A stretch of 38,178 bases of DNA, taken from NCBI GenBank assembly GCA_024683645.1, contig JAIKYA010000177.1, forward strand, positions 1 through 38,178, given 5' to 3'. Numbering within the stretch: position 1 is the stretch's first letter; every line of letters begins with the position of its first letter. The DNA comes from Lachnospiraceae bacterium. GTDB lineage: Bacteria > Bacillota > Clostridia > Lachnospirales > Lachnospiraceae. A model generated the notes under the pieces. That model was not told the origin of the DNA. It saw only the letters and a list, made by a program, of their open reading frames with translations, and searched no databases. This document shows, in pieces, positions 15,736-25,014 of this stretch. A program made the position numbers and the translations under genes.

Positions 15736-16257
15736 TTATTCTTCAACGATCTCTCCGATAAACGGCAGATTCCTGTATTTCTGGGCATAGTCCAGACCGT
15801 ATCCTACTATGAATACATCCGGCACTTCAAAACCCGTATAGTCCACATGCACTTCATGCGTACGCCTCGAAGGCTTGTCTAAAAGCGTGCACAGTGCAAG
15901 GCTTTCCGGCTTTCTTTCTCTCAGCATCTTCATAAGATAGGAAAGTGTCCTGCCACTGTCCACTATATCTTCTATGACCATAACATGACGGCCCTCTATG
16001 CTTTCGTCCAGATCCTTGACTATCTTTACCACACCGCTTGAACTCTTCTCGTCTCCGTAGCTGGAAACCGACATGAAATCAAGGGTTACCGGTATGCTTA
16101 TACGCTTTGCGAGTTCGCAGGTGAAGAAAGCTCCGCCCTTCAGGACGCTGATCATATGCAGTTCCTTGCCTGCATATTCCTCACTTATCTGGGCACCTAT
16201 CTCTTTTATACGTTTGTTTATGCGTCTCTCACTTATGATCTCTCTGATATTGTCCAT
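15736..16257 (-). CDS. hpt: Hypoxanthine phosphoribosyltransferase
   Basis: This purine salvage enzyme joins hypoxanthine or guanine to PRPP to make IMP or GMP in the cytosol. The PRPP-binding motif VIEDIVDSGRTL is near residues 94-105, LKGGAFF is near 40-46, and the late VGYGLDYAQKYRNLP segment is the conserved base-binding end. The length of 173 residues is usual. A strong AGGAGGAAG ribosome site precedes the ATG. Its place between tilS and ftsH is the common Firmicute arrangement. Confidence 0.97.
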   Translation of the reverse strand: MDNIREIISERRINKRIKEIGAQISEEYAGKELHMISVLKGGAFFTCELAKRISIPVTLDFMSVSSYGDEKSSSGVVKIVKDLDESIEGRHVMVIEDIVDSGRTLSYLMKMLRERKPESLALCTLLDKPSRRTHEVHVDYTGFEVPDVFIVGYGLDYAQKYRNLPFIGEIVEE

Positions 16258-16275
16258 AGCTTCCTCCTCTCTGCC

Positions 16276-17250
16276 CTACTTGTTAAGCAGCAGTATCTCG
16301 ATGCGTTCACACCTTGCAAGCATCCTGTGCGGCATATCCAGTACCTTTCCGGTCTCCATAGAAAACAGTTCGTCAAAAAGCCTCAGATGTACCGCTGTTA
16401 TATCTCTTGCCGATCCGCACACCTCTTTCATGACCGCCAGCAGCAGTCTTTTCCGGATATAGGGATGCAGCTTTTTAAAACCTTCCCTGCCGATATGCGC
16501 GATACCGTCCTCAAACCGCACATTCTCAACATATGCTTCACCTAAGGCATCCTCGATGAAATCTTCCGCTTCCCTGAGCATTGCGGCGCTGCCTGCCACA
16601 TGTTCGGTGCTCCTTGCATTTATCTGTTCATTTGCCGCAGGAAGTATTATATGCCTTATCCGGTTTCTTGTATAGTCATTTGTCTCGTTGCTCTCGTCTA
16701 TCCTGTATCCCTGATCGCGGGACGCCAGATATTCCTCTATCTCGCTGCGCCTGCAGCACAGCATCGGCCTTATCACACGGTCACGCAGGGGCGGTATGCC
16801 GCACAGCCCCTTAGGTCCGCTGCCGCGAAACAGCTGGAACAATACGGTTTCAGCATTGTCATCCATATTGTGTGCCACTGCTATGAGCACTTTTTTACCG
16901 GTCTTTTCCAGCTCCTCTGCCCTCTCTTCAAAAAAAGCATAACGCAGTCTCCTGCCTGCTTCTTCCGTGGAAAGATGCTCCTTCTCCGCATAGCTTTTTA
17001 CGTCCACTCTCCTACACAAAAAAGGGACATCCAGCTTTTCACCCAGTGCCCTTACAAATTCCTCATCTTCATCGGCAGCTTCTCTCAGACCGTGGTGTAC
17101 ATGCAGCACTTCCGTTTCGTACCCGAGTTCTTTAAGGATCATAAGCATGCATACGGAATCCGGTCCGCCCGATACAGCTGCAAGTATATGCTCAGAGCCG
17201 TCTGCCATCCGCTCTTCTTCTATATATTTTTTAACTTTTTCCTTAATCAT
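16276..17250 (-). CDS. tilS: tRNA(Ile)-lysidine synthetase
   Basis: TilS converts C34 of the CAU-anticodon tRNA(Ile) to lysidine, which lets it read AUA instead of AUG. The PP-loop ATPase motif SGGPDS is at residues 27-32. HVHHGLR near 50-56, the AHNMDDNAETVLFQLFRG segment and TRNRIRH near 193-199 are family landmarks. The chain is 324 residues long, shorter than the usual 430-470 residues of Bacillus and E. coli, and appears to end before the C-terminal TilS domain, as in some compact forms. No frameshift is apparent at its end, and hpt follows after 18 bases. Its ATG lies within the end of the DivIC-like gene. Confidence 0.95.
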   Translation of the reverse strand: MIKEKVKKYIEEERMADGSEHILAAVSGGPDSVCMLMILKELGYETEVLHVHHGLREAADEDEEFVRALGEKLDVPFLCRRVDVKSYAEKEHLSTEEAGRRLRYAFFEERAEELEKTGKKVLIAVAHNMDDNAETVLFQLFRGSGPKGLCGIPPLRDRVIRPMLCCRRSEIEEYLASRDQGYRIDESNETNDYTRNRIRHIILPAANEQINARSTEHVAGSAAMLREAEDFIEDALGEAYVENVRFEDGIAHIGREGFKKLHPYIRKRLLLAVMKEVCGSARDITAVHLRLFDELFSMETGKVLDMPHRMLARCERIEILLLNK

Positions 17251-17554
17251 CCTCCGGCTGGAATACTATCTCGCCGTCATATACGTAACCAAGCTTATCC
17301 TTGGCTACTTCTTCGGCATATTTTTTTGTATGTGTATAGGTTTCATATTCTTTAAGCTTGATCGTGCGCTCGTTCTCTTCCTCTATCATCTCTTCCATGT
17401 GCGCTATCTCCGGTTCCAGTTCGGCCTTGGCCTTCTTCAGGGAGATACTGTTGTACGCAAAAAGAGCCAGGAATACACCCAGTGCCAGAAACACCAGGAT
17501 CATGCCCGGATGCAGACTCTTTTTCGGTTTTCTGAATGCAACGGTCTGCGCCAC
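17243..17554 (-). CDS. DivIC/FtsL-like septum formation protein
   Basis: A 103-residue bitopic protein with a short basic cytoplasmic start (FRKPKKSLHPG), one membrane helix at about 17-35 and an external coiled coil (about 38-75) ending in YAEEVAKDKLGYVYDGEIVF, the hallmark of the septum formation initiator family. Such proteins join the FtsB/DivIC-FtsL-FtsQ complex that activates septal wall synthesis. The start is GTG at 17554 with GGAGA upstream, not ATG. Position before tilS matches divIC in Bacillus and Clostridia. Confidence 0.88.
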   Translation of the reverse strand: MAQTVAFRKPKKSLHPGMILVFLALGVFLALFAYNSISLKKAKAELEPEIAHMEEMIEEENERTIKLKEYETYTHTKKYAEEVAKDKLGYVYDGEIVFQPEDD

Positions 17555-17605
17555 TTAAAAAATCTCCGTCTCGTTAGTTGACATAATATTACCACTGCGG
17601 GGGTC

Positions 17606-18013
17606 TCACGTCAAGGCGTCAAGGATCTCCTTAGCCTCTTCGTCGCTCATTTTGCCGGGCTTCCATAACAGATGCTGGCCGTCATTTTTATACCTGGGGA
17701 TCAGGTGCAGATGATAATGCAGCACGCTCTGGCCTGCGACCTCGCCGTTATTCTGTATCACGTTCATACCGTCGGCATGAAGGCTGTCCGAAATCTTCTT
17801 ACCCAGTTTCTTTGCCAGCGGCAGGAGCTTTGCTGCTGTCTCATCGGGCAGATCAAAAAGACAGTCGGCATGTTCCTTCGGCAGTATCAGGGTATGTCCC
17901 TTTGTAGCAGGTCCCAGATCCAATATCGCCGTGAAGTCTTCATCCTCATAAACCTTATTGGTCGGGATATCTCCGTTTGCAAGTTTGCAGAAAATGCAGT
18001 CATCCTTTTTCAT
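17606..18013 (-). CDS. HIT family nucleotide hydrolase
   Basis: This 135-residue protein has the histidine triad HYHLHLIPR near residues 97-105 and an N-terminal zinc-associated CIFCKLANG start typical of the HINT/Hit branch, which hydrolyses nucleoside phosphoramidates and AMP-linked esters. The conserved VYEDEDFTAILDL and KGHTLILPKEHA segments are present. It overlaps the end of murG by 14 bases. The physiological substrate is unknown. It is a common housekeeping gene. Confidence 0.95.
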   Translation of the reverse strand: MKKDDCIFCKLANGDIPTNKVYEDEDFTAILDLGPATKGHTLILPKEHADCLFDLPDETAAKLLPLAKKLGKKISDSLHADGMNVIQNNGEVAGQSVLHYHLHLIPRYKNDGQHLLWKPGKMSDEEAKEILDALT

Positions 18014-19073
18014 TACATATCTCCTCTATAAGATTAATGATCGTTTCCACCGAGTTATACTGGTGTGATCTTGACATCGTCTCCACATATCTGTCTCGGT
18101 TGAAATACAGCTGCTGTACTCCTTCGACCAGTGAATCCTCATCAAGACTCTCTTCCTTTATCACCATGCTGTATCCCTGATCCTCAAAAGACTGGGCGTT
18201 CAGCAGCTGGTCGCCTCTGCTTATCTCAAGAGGGAGCGGAACCAGTATGTTCGGTATCCGAAGTGCCAGCAGTTCGCAGATCGCATTTGCTCCGGCTCTT
18301 GATATCACCAGATCCGTTATCGCAAACAGATCCTTCAGTTCTGTCCTCACATATTCAAACTGTTTATATCCCGGCATATTGAGAAGCAGATTATCCATCT
18401 TGTCGTTTCCGCAGATGTGTATCACCTGGAAATCATTAAGCAGCCTGGGCAGCGCTTCTCTTACCACCCTGTTTATCGCACTCGCTCCCTGTGAACCGCC
18501 CATCACCATTATCACGGGCATACCTTTGTTAAAGCCTGTAAGCTCGTAAGCAGCTTCCTTATTACCTTTTAAGAGTTCTTCCCTGATAGGCGAACCCGTG
18601 AGCACCGCTTTTTTCTCCGGCAGATATTTCAGAGTTTCCGGAAAGTTGCAGCATACCTTTGCCGCTACGGGTATACAGAGTTTATTGGCAAGCCCCGGTG
18701 TCAGATCGGACTCATGTATGATACTGGGTATCTTAAGTGATGCAGCCGCACGTATCACGGGGACCGAAACAAATCCTCCCTTTGAAAAGATTATATCCGG
18801 CTGTATCTGCTTCAGATATTTCTTCGCTTCGCCGTAGCCCTTTAACACACGAAAGGGATCCGTAAAGTTCTTCGGGTCGAAATATCTCCTGAATTTACCG
18901 GTCGCAACGCCGTAATAAGGTATATCAAATTCCTCTATCAGCTTTTTCTCGATACCCTCGTAGGAACCGATATAGCTTATATCATAGCCCCTTTCCTTAA
19001 GATGCGGGATAAGCGCGAGATTCGGAGTCACATGTCCCGCAGTGCCTCCACCTGTCAGTACTATCTTCTTCAT
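18000..19073 (-). CDS. murG: UDP-GlcNAc:lipid I N-acetylglucosaminyltransferase MurG
   Basis: MurG adds GlcNAc to lipid I at the inner membrane face to form lipid II for peptidoglycan. I start it at 19073, where ATGA overlaps the stop of the membrane protein. The open frame runs 77 codons further upstream, but that part is antisense-like noise within the preceding gene. The 357-residue product has GGGTAGHVTPN at 7-17, the second glycine loop MVMGGSQGASAIN, and the UDP-GlcNAc binding SRAGANAICELL segment, all usual. MurG here is not in a dcw cluster but next to HIT and DivIC-like genes. Confidence 0.97.
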   Translation of the reverse strand: MKKIVLTGGGTAGHVTPNLALIPHLKERGYDISYIGSYEGIEKKLIEEFDIPYYGVATGKFRRYFDPKNFTDPFRVLKGYGEAKKYLKQIQPDIIFSKGGFVSVPVIRAAASLKIPSIIHESDLTPGLANKLCIPVAAKVCCNFPETLKYLPEKKAVLTGSPIREELLKGNKEAAYELTGFNKGMPVIMVMGGSQGASAINRVVREALPRLLNDFQVIHICGNDKMDNLLLNMPGYKQFEYVRTELKDLFAITDLVISRAGANAICELLALRIPNILVPLPLEISRGDQLLNAQSFEDQGYSMVIKEESLDEDSLVEGVQQLYFNRDRYVETMSRSHQYNSVETIINLIEEICNEKG

Positions 19074-19630
19074 TTTCTTTCTTCCTTGTTGAAAATATTC
19101 CGTAGTCTTCCGTTTATTTCTTTTCTGTATGCGTAATACGCGACATCCGTGATCACCCAGGCAACTGCAAGTGCTGCTATCACTATGCCCAGCTTTATCG
19201 CCGTATGCGCATCCTTCATTATCTCCGGCATCAGCTCCGTAAGACCGGCCACTCCCGCCAGCAGATAGAATATGAAACCGCATACCGCAGACCAGATCCA
19301 CCACACCAATGCTTTTACAAGTACCGCTCTCTTCTTATCCGTTTTGCTCCCGGAAGTATATTCACAAGCCACCGCATAAGGTACGAATAAGGAAAAGGTC
19401 AGCACATATGTTTTTACCGGGCTTAACAGACAGCCCAGAATAACCGTTGCCGCAAAGCTGCACAGTGCCGCCGGCACTCCCCCAAGCGCTGCCACGGTAC
19501 CGATAAGAAAGGCCGCCAGCACAAGCAGAAAAGCCGTATTAAATTCAAGTACACTGCCTAAGAAGATGCATACCAATGATAATGCGGTAAGCATACCGCT
19601 TAAGGCTATGGTGCGGACACTTACATGCAT
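19070..19630 (-). CDS. Small polytopic membrane protein
   Basis: A 186-residue protein with about five or six hydrophobic helices and a basic C-terminus ([18 protein letters not shown]). I prefer the ATG at 19630, preceded by GGAGGAG, over the one at 19654, which has no site. It overlaps the J-domain gene and is ATGA-coupled to murG. The fold resembles substrate-binding membrane subunits such as ECF S components or MreD-like proteins, but no signature is clear. Coupling with murG makes a wall-related role conceivable. That is inference only. Confidence 0.75.
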   Translation of the reverse strand: MHVSVRTIALSGMLTALSLVCIFLGSVLEFNTAFLLVLAAFLIGTVAALGGVPAALCSFAATVILGCLLSPVKTYVLTFSLFVPYAVACEYTSGSKTDKKRAVLVKALVWWIWSAVCGFIFYLLAGVAGLTELMPEIMKDAHTAIKLGIVIAALAVAWVITDVAYYAYRKEINGRLRNIFNKEERK

Positions 19631-20052
19631 GCGCAGAGATCTCCTCCCATACATTCACACAGGGTATCCATACACCACAGATCACAGCAGAAATTGCCCG
19701 TTCCGCAGGACTGGCCCCTGTAATTGGCCGGACGTCCGTAGTATCCGGAATTGACATCATACTGATTGCGGTAACCGTACCCGCCCTGGTTGTCCGGCGC
19801 GGAATACTGACCGGTATTGCCGGCGCTTCCGGTATTTCCGTAACCAAAAGGATTGTTCTGCCTTTCCGTCATTATCTCGTTATATGCTTCCTGTACTTCC
19901 TTGAATTTTTCCTCGGCAAGTGAAGCCAGGGGATTCTGTGTCCCTGCAAAATTATCCGGATGATATTTGCGCAGCAGTTCCCTGTAGGCCTTTTTTACCT
20001 CATCATCACTTGCATTTCTGCTTACACCAAGCACTTCATAAGCATCTTTCAT
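19621..20052 (-). CDS. J-domain protein with Cys-rich tail
   Basis: Residues 1-70 are a J domain, starting [22 protein letters not shown], with the DnaK-activating HPD in KYHPDN. A Gly/Tyr/Asn-rich linker follows (about 75-115). The last 30 residues contain eight cysteines in FCC, WC, LCEC and LCAC pairs, which could bind zinc or iron-sulfur or attach to a membrane. It lacks the DnaJ zinc-finger and C-terminal domains, so it is not the main DnaJ. The chosen ATG at 20052 has a GGAG site, and the open frame extends further upstream only as antisense noise. It overlaps DUF5685 by 17 bases, so the two are probably made together. Confidence 0.88.
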   Translation of the reverse strand: MKDAYEVLGVSRNASDDEVKKAYRELLRKYHPDNFAGTQNPLASLAEEKFKEVQEAYNEIMTERQNNPFGYGNTGSAGNTGQYSAPDNQGGYGYRNQYDVNSGYYGRPANYRGQSCGTGNFCCDLWCMDTLCECMGGDLCACM

Positions 20053-20929
20053 AACTGTCTCCTTTTTTACAGGATCCTTCGCTCTGCTCAGGATCTTTAT
20101 TCTTCTTATCCTGTTTGCGGTCATATCTGTTCCATATGCCCGCATATATGATATTACTGAGTATGTCCTTATGCTCCGTGCAAGGCAGCTTCTCATAATA
20201 CCAGGCGCACTTTGCTGCTTCGTCATACATCAGTTCATAAGCTTTTTCCTCAAAATCTTTTCCATTATACAATGATTTCAGCGGATTGTAACTTTCTTTT
20301 TTTATATCATCCTCAATATCATCATAGGCATCACAGATATAGATAAAGCAGCCCAGATGATAGGCAAGCCCTTTCAGTTCATGCAAAAACGGTTCTGCCG
20401 TTCTCCTGTAGGAAAACAGCGCCGTCATCAGCTCCCCGAAAGCTGCAGCCGCTTTTTTTACCTTAAAGCCTTCATGATCATTCTTTTCTATCCCTTCCAG
20501 CTTCTTCAGCGCTTTCGTGATACCCCTGTACTGATAGGGATATTTAGCCTTAACCTTCAGAAAATTCTTTCTGTAGAGGCGAAGAGCCGCCGCGCTTTTT
20601 GCATCCTTATCATCCACCAGATCATCCGCAAACTTCGCATAGGTAAGCAGCATGTTCATATCCGCGGCGTATTCCGTGGCCGCACAGCTCACTTCCTTAT
20701 GCTTCTTTCCCGGATGCATGATGCATCTGCGTCTCTCGATCCTGTGATCGCCCGAATACAGCGAATCCAGCAGTATCACAAGAAAGGTCATGTCGTAGGA
20801 AAGCGTCACACGCCCAAGCGTGCCGAAGCGTTCGTTCAGTACCCTGCACAATCCGCAGTAATACGACTTGTACTTCTCATAGTCCTTTATTTTGCACTCG
20901 GCTTTTCTTATCTGTACGTATCCGAACAT
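20036..20929 (-). CDS. DUF5685 family protein
   Basis: A mainly helical 297-residue protein that begins [20 protein letters not shown] and has YYCGLCRVL near 28-36 and [16 protein letters not shown] near 43-58, which mark DUF5685. Acidic pairs in [11 protein letters not shown] and [10 protein letters not shown] recall the metal-binding helices of polyprenyl synthase-like folds, and Cys residues near 29, 32, 69 and 80 may bind a metal. Function is unknown. The constant neighbour here is the Cys-rich J-domain protein, whose start lies inside its 3' end. The tail after about residue 270 is charged and low in complexity. Confidence 0.85.
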   Translation of the reverse strand: MFGYVQIRKAECKIKDYEKYKSYYCGLCRVLNERFGTLGRVTLSYDMTFLVILLDSLYSGDHRIERRRCIMHPGKKHKEVSCAATEYAADMNMLLTYAKFADDLVDDKDAKSAAALRLYRKNFLKVKAKYPYQYRGITKALKKLEGIEKNDHEGFKVKKAAAAFGELMTALFSYRRTAEPFLHELKGLAYHLGCFIYICDAYDDIEDDIKKESYNPLKSLYNGKDFEEKAYELMYDEAAKCAWYYEKLPCTEHKDILSNIIYAGIWNRYDRKQDKKNKDPEQSEGSCKKGDSYERCL

Positions 20930-20932
20930 ATC

Positions 20933-21922
20933 TCAACCAAAAGCAAATATACTGTCAAGAAGTCTTAAGTTCTTGAAATCACCCTTGGTCTTTATGCTTC
21001 CCTCCATAAAGCCTCCCTGGAAGGTCTTGCGTCCTTCTGTAATCTCGTCTATCACGGCGCGTTCGAGGCTCAGTTCCACATCGGGATATACCAGCTCACC
21101 GTAAGCTGCCTCCAGCCTGTTTCCCTCAACTCTCAGTATCAGCGGTTTGGGAGCTTCGCTTATGTTTATCTTATATTTCAGATCTGCTCCTGCCTGAGGC
21201 TTGAATGCTTTTTTAAATCTGGCCGGCAGATCCTCGCCCTTTTCATGATCGCTTGAAAGCCTGCCTTTGAAGAGATCCGCAAGTTCCTTTATATCGGCTT
21301 TCTGTTTTTCTACATATTTCTCATCCGAAGCATATTCGGAAAGCTGCTCCGTCTCCTGCTGCGTAAGCGTTGTATTCCTGGTCTTGTTTGTTATCCTGCT
21401 TACGGCCATGGCACTGACCGGCAGCGCCTTTGCCCGCTGTGACACGCTTCGGTATATATTTTCCGCGCACTTTTCTATCAGTTTCAGATATTCTTCGTTC
21501 TGTTCGAGCGTGGATACCTCAGGCACATATCCTGAAAGCCCCTGACAGGTCATGCCTCCAAGCGACAGCCAGGCAGTCAACAGTTCAAGCTCTCCTTCCT
21601 TTTCACCGTATGCGGTACTCATCACGACGGGAGCCATATAGGTCTTGCTTATCTTTTCCTTGTCACCGTACAGCCAGCATGCATCAAGAAAATTCATGAT
21701 CATCCCGCCTACACCGTGCCATTCCACTGTCGAGGCAAGTATGATGGCATCCGCATCCTTGATAGTAAGCGGCAGCGATGATATATTGTTCTTCTGTTCA
21801 AAAAGATCGTACTTGCTGACCTTGACGTTCAGTTCCTCAAATACCGTCATCATCCTGCGTACCGCAAAGAGCGTGGGATCGCCGATGAGTCCGCGTCCGC
21901 CGTAATATATGTTTATCTTCAT
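20933..21922 (-). CDS. Flavodoxin-like FMN reductase fused to an SCP2-like domain
   Basis: Residues 1-180 form an NAD(P)H-dependent FMN reductase/flavodoxin-like fold: KINIYYGGRG at the start, a ASTVEWHGVGGMIMNFLDAC segment near 63-83 and STAYGEKEGELELL near 102-115. Residues 230-329 look like a sterol-carrier (SCP2) lipid-binding domain, with a beta sheet and an ending GSIKTKGDFKNLRLLDSIF. Such fusions occur in Clostridia. The hydrophobic pocket may present a lipid-like substrate to the flavin. The substrate is unknown. It sits 3 bases from both neighbours' ends, in the long operon. Confidence 0.85.
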   Translation of the reverse strand: MKINIYYGGRGLIGDPTLFAVRRMMTVFEELNVKVSKYDLFEQKNNISSLPLTIKDADAIILASTVEWHGVGGMIMNFLDACWLYGDKEKISKTYMAPVVMSTAYGEKEGELELLTAWLSLGGMTCQGLSGYVPEVSTLEQNEEYLKLIEKCAENIYRSVSQRAKALPVSAMAVSRITNKTRNTTLTQQETEQLSEYASDEKYVEKQKADIKELADLFKGRLSSDHEKGEDLPARFKKAFKPQAGADLKYKINISEAPKPLILRVEGNRLEAAYGELVYPDVELSLERAVIDEITEGRKTFQGGFMEGSIKTKGDFKNLRLLDSIFAFG

Positions 21923-21925
21923 ACC

Positions 21926-23086
21926 TCAGACTTCCTTTCTTTTTAGAGGTGCCGTCGTTATTATATAAATACCGCACAATATCATACCACAGACAAAACC
22001 GCCGAGATGATCCGTTACGTCTATCTTCCCGGCCGCCGCACCTGTTGCAAAGAGCAGACAGAGCACTATTATGATCCTGAAAAAGACTGCCTTTATCCTC
22101 CACAGTCCGGTCAGTATCATTACTGCCAGTATGGCTCCCATCAGACCGTATACCGCACCGCTCGCACCAAGCGAATAGTAAGGCTGACCGGCTTTGGTAT
22201 GATACCATACGGACAATACACCACCCGCTATACCCGATATAAAATACAGTATCGTGAAATATACCCTGTTTATCATACCTTCGATCAGGCTGCCTGCTGC
22301 ATAGAGCATGATCATATTGTTCATCAGATGCAGTTCCGATTCATGTAAAAACATGTAGGTGAAAAATCTGTACCACTGTCCTGTTTCACCTATTATGCCG
22401 TTGGTGAGCGAATAATCCTCCGCCCTGTACATGTCAAGATTCTTCATGCCAAACATCAGCAGATTTATCAGGATCATTCCCACCGTGATCCACGGAACGT
22501 TTTTATCTTTCCCGGATAGATTACCGGACTTCGGTCCGGAAGACGTTTCCTTCACCGGCGTTTTCTCATAATCTTCTTCAACCGGTTCTGCCGAAGGCAG
22601 CATTACATTCACGCCGTTTTCCCTTACAAAGCTCTCCAGTCCCCGCCTTATACCGTAGAAGTCTTCCACTGCCTGGGGCGGCACAAAAAGTCTGGTTCCG
22701 CTGGTTCCGTCTTCTATCATATACCATACATCCCCGACCCAGCGTCTGCCGGCTTCCTTTGACGCTTCATCCTCACCGGATGCATAAGCATACAGCTCGC
22801 CTCTCGGATCTGCTGCCGGCCTGATAAATGACGGTCCCATCTGGTCGACTATCATTATCTTCAGAAAATGTATATCCTTATCCCTGCCGTAGCTTAAACG
22901 CTCCCTGTGTACATCCAGAAAACCCTGCAGCTGCGCCTGCGTGCTCGTTTCCTTTCTTTCATCAAAAAAGCATATGACATTGACTACATAATTCTCTTCC
23001 TGGACAAATGAAAAATACCGTCTGTCCAGTGAACAGACATACAGGCCGTAGCCTTCCGATTTAAAAAATGCGTTGATACTGTTCAT
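21926..23086 (-). CDS. Rhomboid intramembrane serine protease with extra N-terminal domain
   Basis: Residues 197-380 are a six-helix rhomboid core. The catalytic Ser309 is in GASGAVYGL and His360 is in DHLGGF. HLMNNMIMLYAAG (253-265) is the oxyanion-side segment. Both catalytic residues are intact, so it should cleave membrane-spanning substrates. The first 165 residues are a soluble alpha/beta domain with no match I can name, followed by a Lys/Ser/Pro linker (170-196). The gene starts in a TGATG overlap with the EAL gene, so the pair is translationally coupled, which makes c-di-GMP-linked proteolysis an idea worth testing. Confidence 0.93.
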   Translation of the reverse strand: MNSINAFFKSEGYGLYVCSLDRRYFSFVQEENYVVNVICFFDERKETSTQAQLQGFLDVHRERLSYGRDKDIHFLKIMIVDQMGPSFIRPAADPRGELYAYASGEDEASKEAGRRWVGDVWYMIEDGTSGTRLFVPPQAVEDFYGIRRGLESFVRENGVNVMLPSAEPVEEDYEKTPVKETSSGPKSGNLSGKDKNVPWITVGMILINLLMFGMKNLDMYRAEDYSLTNGIIGETGQWYRFFTYMFLHESELHLMNNMIMLYAAGSLIEGMINRVYFTILYFISGIAGGVLSVWYHTKAGQPYYSLGASGAVYGLMGAILAVMILTGLWRIKAVFFRIIIVLCLLFATGAAAGKIDVTDHLGGFVCGMILCGIYIITTAPLKRKEV

Positions 23087-25014
23087 CAGCTGTTACATAC
23101 TCCCGGCACTTCGAAATTTGCTACATACCCGATAAACTTTTCTCCCTCTACAGGTTTCGAGAAATAATATCCCTGGAAGTAATCGCAGCCTAAGCTTAAG
23201 AGCTTCTTTATCTGTTCTTCGGTCTCAACGCCTTCCTGTACCACCTTTAAGTGAAGTCGGTTTGCCATCTTATAGGTATTCTCAAGTGTGATATCCGCCT
23301 TTTTATTTGTCTCGGCAGACCACAGTATTGATTTATCTATCTTCATTATCATGAAGGGCATGTCATAAAGGTATGATATATTTGAATATCCTGTTCCGTA
23401 ATCATCCAGCGACAGCGACACTCCGTGAAGTTCAAAATCACAGATGTTCTTGGTCACTGCTGCGTTGGTTATCATGGCCGCACTTTCGGTTATCTCGAAA
23501 TTGATGCTGTCCGGAGCTATATCATTGTCATGCATTATCTGCATGAACTCTTCCGCAAGACTCTTTTGCATGCACTGTACTGCTGAAAGGTTCACTTCTA
23601 TGTACTCCACTCCCATATCGGCCAGTTTTCCGTCCTTGTAAAAGCGGCATACTTCCTCAAATACAAATCTTCCTATCTGCAGTATATATCCTTCTCTCTC
23701 AGCAAGAGCTATCATGGGCTCTGCCGGTATGGATCCGTACTCCGGATCGAAGAGTCTGATAAGAGCTTCCGCCGCAACGATCTTTTTCTTTTTAGTGGAA
23801 TATATGGGCTGGTAAAATACTTTGAAATTGCCGTCTCTGAGGCCTCTCCTTATGGCTTCGAGCATCTGTGCATCCTTATCATCCCTGATGTACTGCGCAG
23901 CATCCGATATACTGTCAGGCTCCTGATCGTCACGTCCGATATTATTTACAAGCTGTCTCATCAGCTTCACGCTGGTTATCTCTTCCGGCGCAAAACCCTT
24001 AACAAAGCTGGCCGTAAGCATGGTTACCAGCATACCGTTTCTCCAGGGTTGTCTGAACCTGCCTCTTATCTCCCCGAGCAGCTCATCCGCTACTTCCCTG
24101 TCCGTTATACCCGTACGCATGGCCATGATATCGGGAGCTGCCCTGAACACCACACTGTCATTATTCATCGATTCAAGATACCCGCTGACCTGTCTTAAGA
24201 AAAAGTCTGTATTCTCCTGTCCTATGGATTCGGTCAGGACCCTGTAGTCATGCAGCTTTACAAAGATATAAAGATAAGGTATACCTGCTTCTATCGTTTC
24301 TGCAGCCTGGCTCATCATCACATGCTTGTGCATGGAATCCGTACTGTCAAAGATCTCAAATGACCTATGTACGGTATATAACATCTCCGTCATAAGCAGA
24401 GACATAAGGAAAGGCATTATCCTTTTCTGCTGGTCTATCATCTGCAGGCTTTGTATAAAAAGCAGAAGCAGCACGGTAACAACCATATGTATCACCTTAG
24501 CCTTATTCTCTACTCCTTTTCCCCGCCTCAGCACAAGTAAAACGGTGAAAATAAGGGTATAAAGCACAAGTGCTATGAAGGTATATACTACCGGCTTACC
24601 CTGTCTGTATTCGACTGCACTGATCCCGTCACCGAAAGCAAAAATGGCCGATATAACTATTGCGCAGATCGCAAGGGCTATGGGCAGATATACCGTCACA
24701 AGCGTACGGCGCCTGCTGTATCCCTTTCCCGTAAAAACTATCTCCATATAGTTACTGTATCCGGTGATCAGATAAAACTGAAAGATCAGATCGAGCACAT
24801 GTACGAAGTATTCCAGCACTCTTTCTTCTGCAACCGGATGCCTGTAGAAAAAGTAAACAAATATATCCGTGACGCATAACAGCATCGACGTAATGAGCAT
24901 CCCATGATACTGCTTATATTCCCTCAGGGTCGCTTTTCTTTTTCTGAAGTAATAAGCCAGCAGGACTGCAATAACAGCGAGGGCGGTATAATCAAAGATC
25001 ATATTGTATCTCAT
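23086..25014 (-). CDS. Membrane EAL protein, catalytic residues present
   Basis: About eight membrane helices (5-220) are followed by a GGDEF-like region without its motif (about 240-370) and an EAL domain (385-630). The EAL set needed for c-di-GMP hydrolysis is complete: EALIR (416-420), N475, E507, D537-D538 in LDDYGTGYSN, K558, E594 in QEGVE and Q614 in FQGYYFSKP. It therefore probably converts c-di-GMP to pGpG, with the membrane part sensing an unknown signal. The start overlaps the stop of the degenerate paralogue by ATGA. Confidence 0.92.
   Translation of the reverse strand: MRYNMIFDYTALAVIAVLLAYYFRKRKATLREYKQYHGMLITSMLLCVTDIFVYFFYRHPVAEERVLEYFVHVLDLIFQFYLITGYSNYMEIVFTGKGYSRRRTLVTVYLPIALAICAIVISAIFAFGDGISAVEYRQGKPVVYTFIALVLYTLIFTVLLVLRRGKGVENKAKVIHMVVTVLLLLFIQSLQMIDQQKRIMPFLMSLLMTEMLYTVHRSFEIFDSTDSMHKHVMMSQAAETIEAGIPYLYIFVKLHDYRVLTESIGQENTDFFLRQVSGYLESMNNDSVVFRAAPDIMAMRTGITDREVADELLGEIRGRFRQPWRNGMLVTMLTASFVKGFAPEEITSVKLMRQLVNNIGRDDQEPDSISDAAQYIRDDKDAQMLEAIRRGLRDGNFKVFYQPIYSTKKKKIVAAEALIRLFDPEYGSIPAEPMIALAEREGYILQIGRFVFEEVCRFYKDGKLADMGVEYIEVNLSAVQCMQKSLAEEFMQIMHDNDIAPDSINFEITESAAMITNAAVTKNICDFELHGVSLSLDDYGTGYSNISYLYDMPFMIMKIDKSILWSAETNKKADITLENTYKMANRLHLKVVQEGVETEEQIKKLLSLGCDYFQGYYFSKPVEGEKFIGYVANFEVPGVCNS

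Noticed and set aside
19074-19304. N-terminal extension of MurG to 434 residues
   Set aside because: The extra 77 residues do not resemble MurG and lie in another frame of the upstream membrane protein gene. The ATGA start at 19073 gives the normal family N-terminus.
20053-20226. N-terminal extension of the J-domain protein
   Set aside because: It lies within the 3' end of the DUF5685 gene in another frame. The ATG at 20052 begins exactly at the J domain and has a GGAG site.
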